10,290 nt of DNA, from assembly GCA_934668605.1 (NCBI GenBank), contig CAKUNY010000067.1, positions 1 through 10,290 of the forward strand, given 5' to 3'. The notes below the pieces were generated by a model. That model had not been told where the DNA came from and searched no databases. It was given only the letters and a program-made list of their open reading frames with translations. The position numbers and the translations under genes were made by a program. This DNA is from an uncultured Oscillospiraceae bacterium (GTDB lineage: Bacteria > Bacillota > Clostridia > Oscillospirales > Oscillospiraceae). Below, one piece after another: positions 6,185 to 10,290 of the stretch (within the stretch, counting starts at the first letter, position 1; the number at the start of each line of letters is the position of its first letter).

Positions 6185-7390
6185 ATGAAAAAGATCATTG
6201 CTTTGCTTCTTGCGCTGACGATGGTATTTGCTCTGGCCGCATGCGCCAAGCAGACCACCGAAACCCCGGCTGCCGAAACGACGACGACGCCGGAAACCAC
6301 CACGACCGAAGAAACCAAGACCGAAGAGGCCGCTCCCGCTGAGACGACCGAAGAGGCCGCCGCTCTGAAGGTTGGCGTGTTCTACTACACGTTCGCCGAC
6401 ACCTACATCTCCAGCGTCCGTACCGCGCTCGACGCGCAGCTCGACACGCTGGGTGTTGCCTATCAGAACTTCGACGGCAACAACAACCAGACCACCCAGA
6501 ACGAGCAGATTCAGACCGCTCTGACCGACGGCTTCAACCTGCTGGTTGTCAACATGGTCACCTCCGGCTCTCCCGACGTTGCCAACGAGATCATCTCTAT
6601 GGCAAACGGCACGCCCGTGATTTTCTTCAACCGTGCCATCGAGGCTGACGGCGATGAGGGCACCGTCCTCAACGCGAACGCTACCATCAGCTTCATCGGC
6701 ACCGATGCTCCCGAGGCAGGCCACCTGCAGGGCAAGATGGTCGGCGAGTATCTGCTGGCCAACTGGGACACCGTTGATCTCAACGGCGACGGCAAGATCA
6801 GCTACGCGATGTTCAAGGGCGACGAGGCCAACGTTGAGGCCATCTACCGCACCCAGTTCGGTGTTGAGGATGCCAACGCGGTTCTGACCGAGGCCGGCAA
6901 GCCCGAGCTCGAGTACTTCGACGCTTCCAACACCTCCAAGTATCAGGTCGACCTCGGCGGCGCATGGTCCGCACAGGCTGCTCTGGACTACATGAACACC
7001 AACCTCTCGCAGTACAATGAGGCCAACGGCAACATGATCGAGCTCATCATCTGCAACAACGACAACATGGCAGAGGGCGCGATCTCCGCTCTGGAAACCG
7101 CTGGCTACAACACAGGCGCCGAAGGCTCCAAGACCATCCCCGTCTTTGGTGTTGACGCGACCGACGCTGCCAAGGAGCTCATCGCTGCCGGCAAGATGAC
7201 CGGTACCGTCAAGCAGGACGCCGAGGGCATGGCTGTTGCGATCGCTTCCGTCGTCAAGGCTACCGGCGAAGGCACGTCTATGGCTGACGCTGTCGCCGCT
7301 ACCGCTGCTACCAACTCCGATATGTACACGATCGCTGACGGCATCGCCAACAAGCTGTTCGTTGCATACGCTGCTTACACCGCGGAATAA
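6185..7390 (+). CDS. mglB: MglB-type galactose/glucose-class ABC transporter binding lipoprotein
   Basis: This encodes a 401-residue surface lipoprotein that captures sugar for the MglAC importer. The signal peptide ends in lipobox LAAC (lipidated C20). A Thr/Glu/Pro/Ala-rich linker (about 21-65) tethers the binding domain to the membrane. The domain aligns with E. coli MglB: the Ca2+ loop is present as DLNGDGKIS. The pocket residues corresponding to E. coli D14 (FADTY), N91 (VVNMV), R158, W183 (GGAWSAQ), N211 (ICNND) and D236 (FGVDA) are kept, while H152, D154 and N256 are replaced by N, E and Q. The ATG at 6185 is preferred because ATGGAGG (6167-6173) lies 11 bases upstream and the signal peptide begins there; an ATG at 6167 overlaps that site. 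Codon use differs from its neighbours (GCT and GTT favoured), suggesting very high expression. The exact sugar is uncertain. Confidence 0.92.
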   Translation: MKKIIALLLALTMVFALAACAKQTTETPAAETTTTPETTTTEETKTEEAAPAETTEEAAALKVGVFYYTFADTYISSVRTALDAQLDTLGVAYQNFDGNNNQTTQNEQIQTALTDGFNLLVVNMVTSGSPDVANEIISMANGTPVIFFNRAIEADGDEGTVLNANATISFIGTDAPEAGHLQGKMVGEYLLANWDTVDLNGDGKISYAMFKGDEANVEAIYRTQFGVEDANAVLTEAGKPELEYFDASNTSKYQVDLGGAWSAQAALDYMNTNLSQYNEANGNMIELIICNNDNMAEGAISALETAGYNTGAEGSKTIPVFGVDATDAAKELIAAGKMTGTVKQDAEGMAVAIASVVKATGEGTSMADAVAATAATNSDMYTIADGIANKLFVAYAAYTAE

Positions 7391-7412
7391 TTCAAAATCG
7401 GAACCTGAATCG

Positions 7413-7450
7413 GGGCGGCTGCTGCTTTCGGCAGCAGTCGCCCTTTGCTT
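7413..7450 (+). terminator. Stem-loop after mglB, probably an attenuator or mRNA stabiliser
   Basis: A 13-bp stem with one G-U pair joins 7413-7425 to 7431-7443 around the loop TTTCG, followed by the weak tract TTTGCTT. It starts 22 bases after the mglB stop. With so poor a T tract it should be leaky, allowing some transcription into mglA while protecting the mglB message. Confidence 0.65.
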
Positions 7451-7487
7451 GACAGGCGCGCGTCGGAGCCGCCTGCACGGGTTTTCC

Positions 7488-7521
7488 GGGAACTTGCTGC
7501 TCGTATCGGCAGCGGCTTCCC
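7488..7521 (+). other. Second stem-loop in the mglB-mglA gap
   Basis: Positions 7488-7500 and 7509-7521 pair at 12 of 13 positions, including two G-U pairs and one C-C mismatch, around an 8-base loop. No T tract follows, so it is not a classical terminator. Its inner part (GCTGC...GGCAGC) resembles the first stem-loop upstream. A role in RNA processing or stability is only a guess. Confidence 0.4.
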
Positions 7522-7561
7522 GAGCCCGGAATGCAATCCGAAGTTAAGGAGGGGAATTTGG

Positions 7562-9061
<1,500 letters not shown>

Positions 9062-9075
9062 CAGGAGGTCAAATC

Positions 9076-10173
9076 ATGGCAAATCCTTTGAAAAGCATGC
9101 AGCGGACAAAAGAAGAATACAAACACATGGACAGGCTCGACCGGCGCCGCTTCTGGAGTGACAGCATTCTCAACAACGCGCTGTACATCCTGATGTTTGT
9201 CTTTGTCGTCTACACTGCAATCAAGAATAAAAACTTCTTAGCCCCGGGCTCGATCGTCAACATTCTCTCCCTCGTCGCGGCGTCGCTTCCGATGGCGCTC
9301 GGTATCGCGGGCTGTATCGTCCTGACCGGTACCGACCTTTCCGGCGGCCGTGTGGTCGGCCTGACCTCCGCGATCGCGGGCGCTCTTTTGCAGGATCGCA
9401 CGATCACGAGAAAATTCTTCGGCAATCTCCCGGAGATCACCGGCGGCTGGATCCTGCTGACGATCCTGTGCGTCGTGCTCATCGGCGCGATCATTGGCAT
9501 GGTCAACGGCTTCTTCGTCGCGAAGTTCAGCCTGCATCCGTTCATCGTCACGCTGGCAACGCAGCTGATCACCTACGGCCTGATCCTGATTTTCTTCATG
9601 CTCAACGACAACAACGGCCAGCCGGTTTCCGGCCTGTCTCAGGAGTATAAGAATGTCATCTCCGCGCCGATGATTCAGTTCACGACCAAGTCTGGCGCTC
9701 CGATTTCCATCCCGTGGTACGTTCTGTATGCGGTCATCTTCGTATTCATTATGTGGTTCATCTGGAACAAGACCTCGTTCGGCAAGAACATGTTTGCCGT
9801 CGGCTCCAACGCCGATGCGGCGCGTGTTTCCGGCGTCAACGTGTTCTGGACGACCGTTCTGGTCCATACGCTTGCGGGCGCGATGTACGGCGTGACCGGC
9901 TTTATTGAGGGCGCGCGTATCAGCTCCATCACGCAGTCGGCCGGCCTCAACTACGAGTGCGACGCCATCGCGGCGTGCGTCATCGGCGGCGTTTCGTTCG
10001 TCGGCGGCACCGGCAAGATCAGCGGCATTGTCCTCGGCGTGTTCATCCTGCGTATCATCTTCGTTGCGCTTTCCATGCTCGGCATCAATGCGAACATGCA
10101 GTACATCATCAAGGGCGCAATCATTCTCGCGGCCTGCTCGCTGGATATGCGGAAATATCTGGTCAGAAAATAA
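9076..10173 (+). CDS. mglC: MglC-type sugar ABC importer permease
   Basis: This encodes a 365-residue inner-membrane permease of the BPD_transp_2 (CUT2) family, forming the sugar channel with MglA and receiving sugar from MglB. Recognisable blocks are TGTDLSGGRVVGL (84-96), matching the family's early GxDLSxG motif, FGKNMFAVGSNADAARVSGV (235-254), the conserved cytoplasmic loop contacting the ATPase, and DAIAACVIGGVSFVGGTG (296-313). The end, QYIIKGAIILAACSLD (342-357), resembles the E. coli MglC C-terminus. It is somewhat longer than E. coli MglC, mainly through a charged N-terminal tail of about 30 residues before the first helix and the loops around 105-125 and 177-212. AGGAGG at 9063-9068 is 7 bases before the ATG. 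It is the last gene of the operon. Confidence 0.95.
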   Translation: MANPLKSMQRTKEEYKHMDRLDRRRFWSDSILNNALYILMFVFVVYTAIKNKNFLAPGSIVNILSLVAASLPMALGIAGCIVLTGTDLSGGRVVGLTSAIAGALLQDRTITRKFFGNLPEITGGWILLTILCVVLIGAIIGMVNGFFVAKFSLHPFIVTLATQLITYGLILIFFMLNDNNGQPVSGLSQEYKNVISAPMIQFTTKSGAPISIPWYVLYAVIFVFIMWFIWNKTSFGKNMFAVGSNADAARVSGVNVFWTTVLVHTLAGAMYGVTGFIEGARISSITQSAGLNYECDAIAACVIGGVSFVGGTGKISGIVLGVFILRIIFVALSMLGINANMQYIIKGAIILAACSLDMRKYLVRK

Positions 10174-10186
10174 GACCTGCGTTCCC

Positions 10187-10219
10187 GGAGGGAGATGCTT
10201 GCATCTCCCTCCTTTTTTT
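10187..10219 (+). terminator. Strong Rho-independent terminator of mglBAC
   Basis: A perfect 11-bp stem (10187-10197 with 10202-10212) closes the tetraloop CTTG and is followed directly by seven T's (10213-10219). It begins 14 bases after the mglC stop codon. Confidence 0.93.
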
Positions 10220-10229
10220 GTATAAAGAA

Positions 10230-10252
10230 AACCACCGGCAATGCCGGTGGTT
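10230..10252. repeat. Perfect hairpin palindrome, possible IS200/IS605-type end or convergent terminator
   Basis: AACCACCGGC (10230-10239) pairs perfectly with 10243-10252 around a 3-base loop. It is followed by CCAAAAAGCTTTAGCTATGC, and downstream are the short palindromes AAAGCTTT (10257-10264) and CTATGCATAG (10267-10276). mglC already has a terminator, so this second structure belongs to something else. Small hairpins of this kind mark the ends of IS200/IS605 elements. Alternatively, read on the minus strand it is followed by TTCTTTATA and could terminate a gene entering from the right. The window ends too soon to decide. Confidence 0.45.
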
Positions 10253-10290
10253 CCAAAAAGCTTTAGCTATGCATAGAAAAAATATCCTCC

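Noticed and set aside
6151..6342. Small open frame of 63 codons starting in the mglB leader
   Set aside because: It has no ribosome binding site at its start, overlaps the signal peptide and linker of mglB in another frame, and its product is a shadow of the repetitive linker.
7449..7454. Exact TTGACA, a consensus -35, between mglB and mglA
   Set aside because: No acceptable -10 hexamer lies 15-19 bases downstream (the sequence there is GC-rich, CCTGCA at 17), and the motif overlaps the tail of a stem-loop. An mglA promoter is not supported.
7445..7561. In-frame upstream start extending MglA by 39 residues
   Set aside because: The extension would be translated from the stem-loop region, does not resemble ABC ATPases, and lacks a ribosome binding site; AAGGAGG fits the ATG at 7562.

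Overview
The window reads as a Firmicute of the class Clostridia with a GC-rich genome, most like the gut Oscillospirales. Pointers are the strong AGGAGG-type ribosome binding sites, the lipoprotein signal peptides, the YesM/YesN-type two-component pair and the mglBAC gene order. This placement is an inference from style; there is no rRNA or other marker. All eight genes lie on the plus strand, and no RNA genes, CRISPR array or complete mobile element are visible.

Layout. (1) Positions 58-1851 hold a MATE-family membrane exporter and a small cytidine-deaminase-family enzyme 6 bases apart, closed by a strong hairpin terminator (1860-1906). (2) A good extended -10 promoter (1920-1948) starts a three-gene operon: an AraC-type response regulator, a YesM/LytS-type sensor kinase overlapping it by ATGA, and a lipoprotein periplasmic sugar-binding protein 4 bases further on. 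It ends at a terminator (5896-5930). (3) A 254-base spacer carries a promoter with an extended -10, a weak -35 and repeated AAAATT hexamers upstream. It leads into mglB, mglA and mglC, a galactose/glucose-type (or related sugar) ABC importer, closed by a very strong terminator (10187-10219). (4) The last 70 bases contain a second perfect hairpin not needed by mglC, possibly the edge of an IS200/IS605-type element or the terminator of a convergent gene.

How the parts probably work together. MglB catches the sugar outside the membrane, MglC is the permease and MglA the ATPase. The regulator, kinase and extra binding protein have no transporter of their own and sit directly upstream. The simplest reading is a three-component sensing unit: the extra binding protein presents sugar to the kinase, the kinase phosphorylates the AraC-type regulator, and the regulator activates the mglB promoter. 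Comparable arrangements (XylFII-LytS/YesN for xylose) are known in Clostridium. The novelty here is therefore likely in the specificity and wiring, not in the kind of system. Two details deserve a check: MglB keeps much of the galactose/glucose site of E. coli MglB but changes several sugar contacts, and the mglB-mglA gap carries two stem-loops that would favour high binding-protein expression relative to the ATPase and permease.
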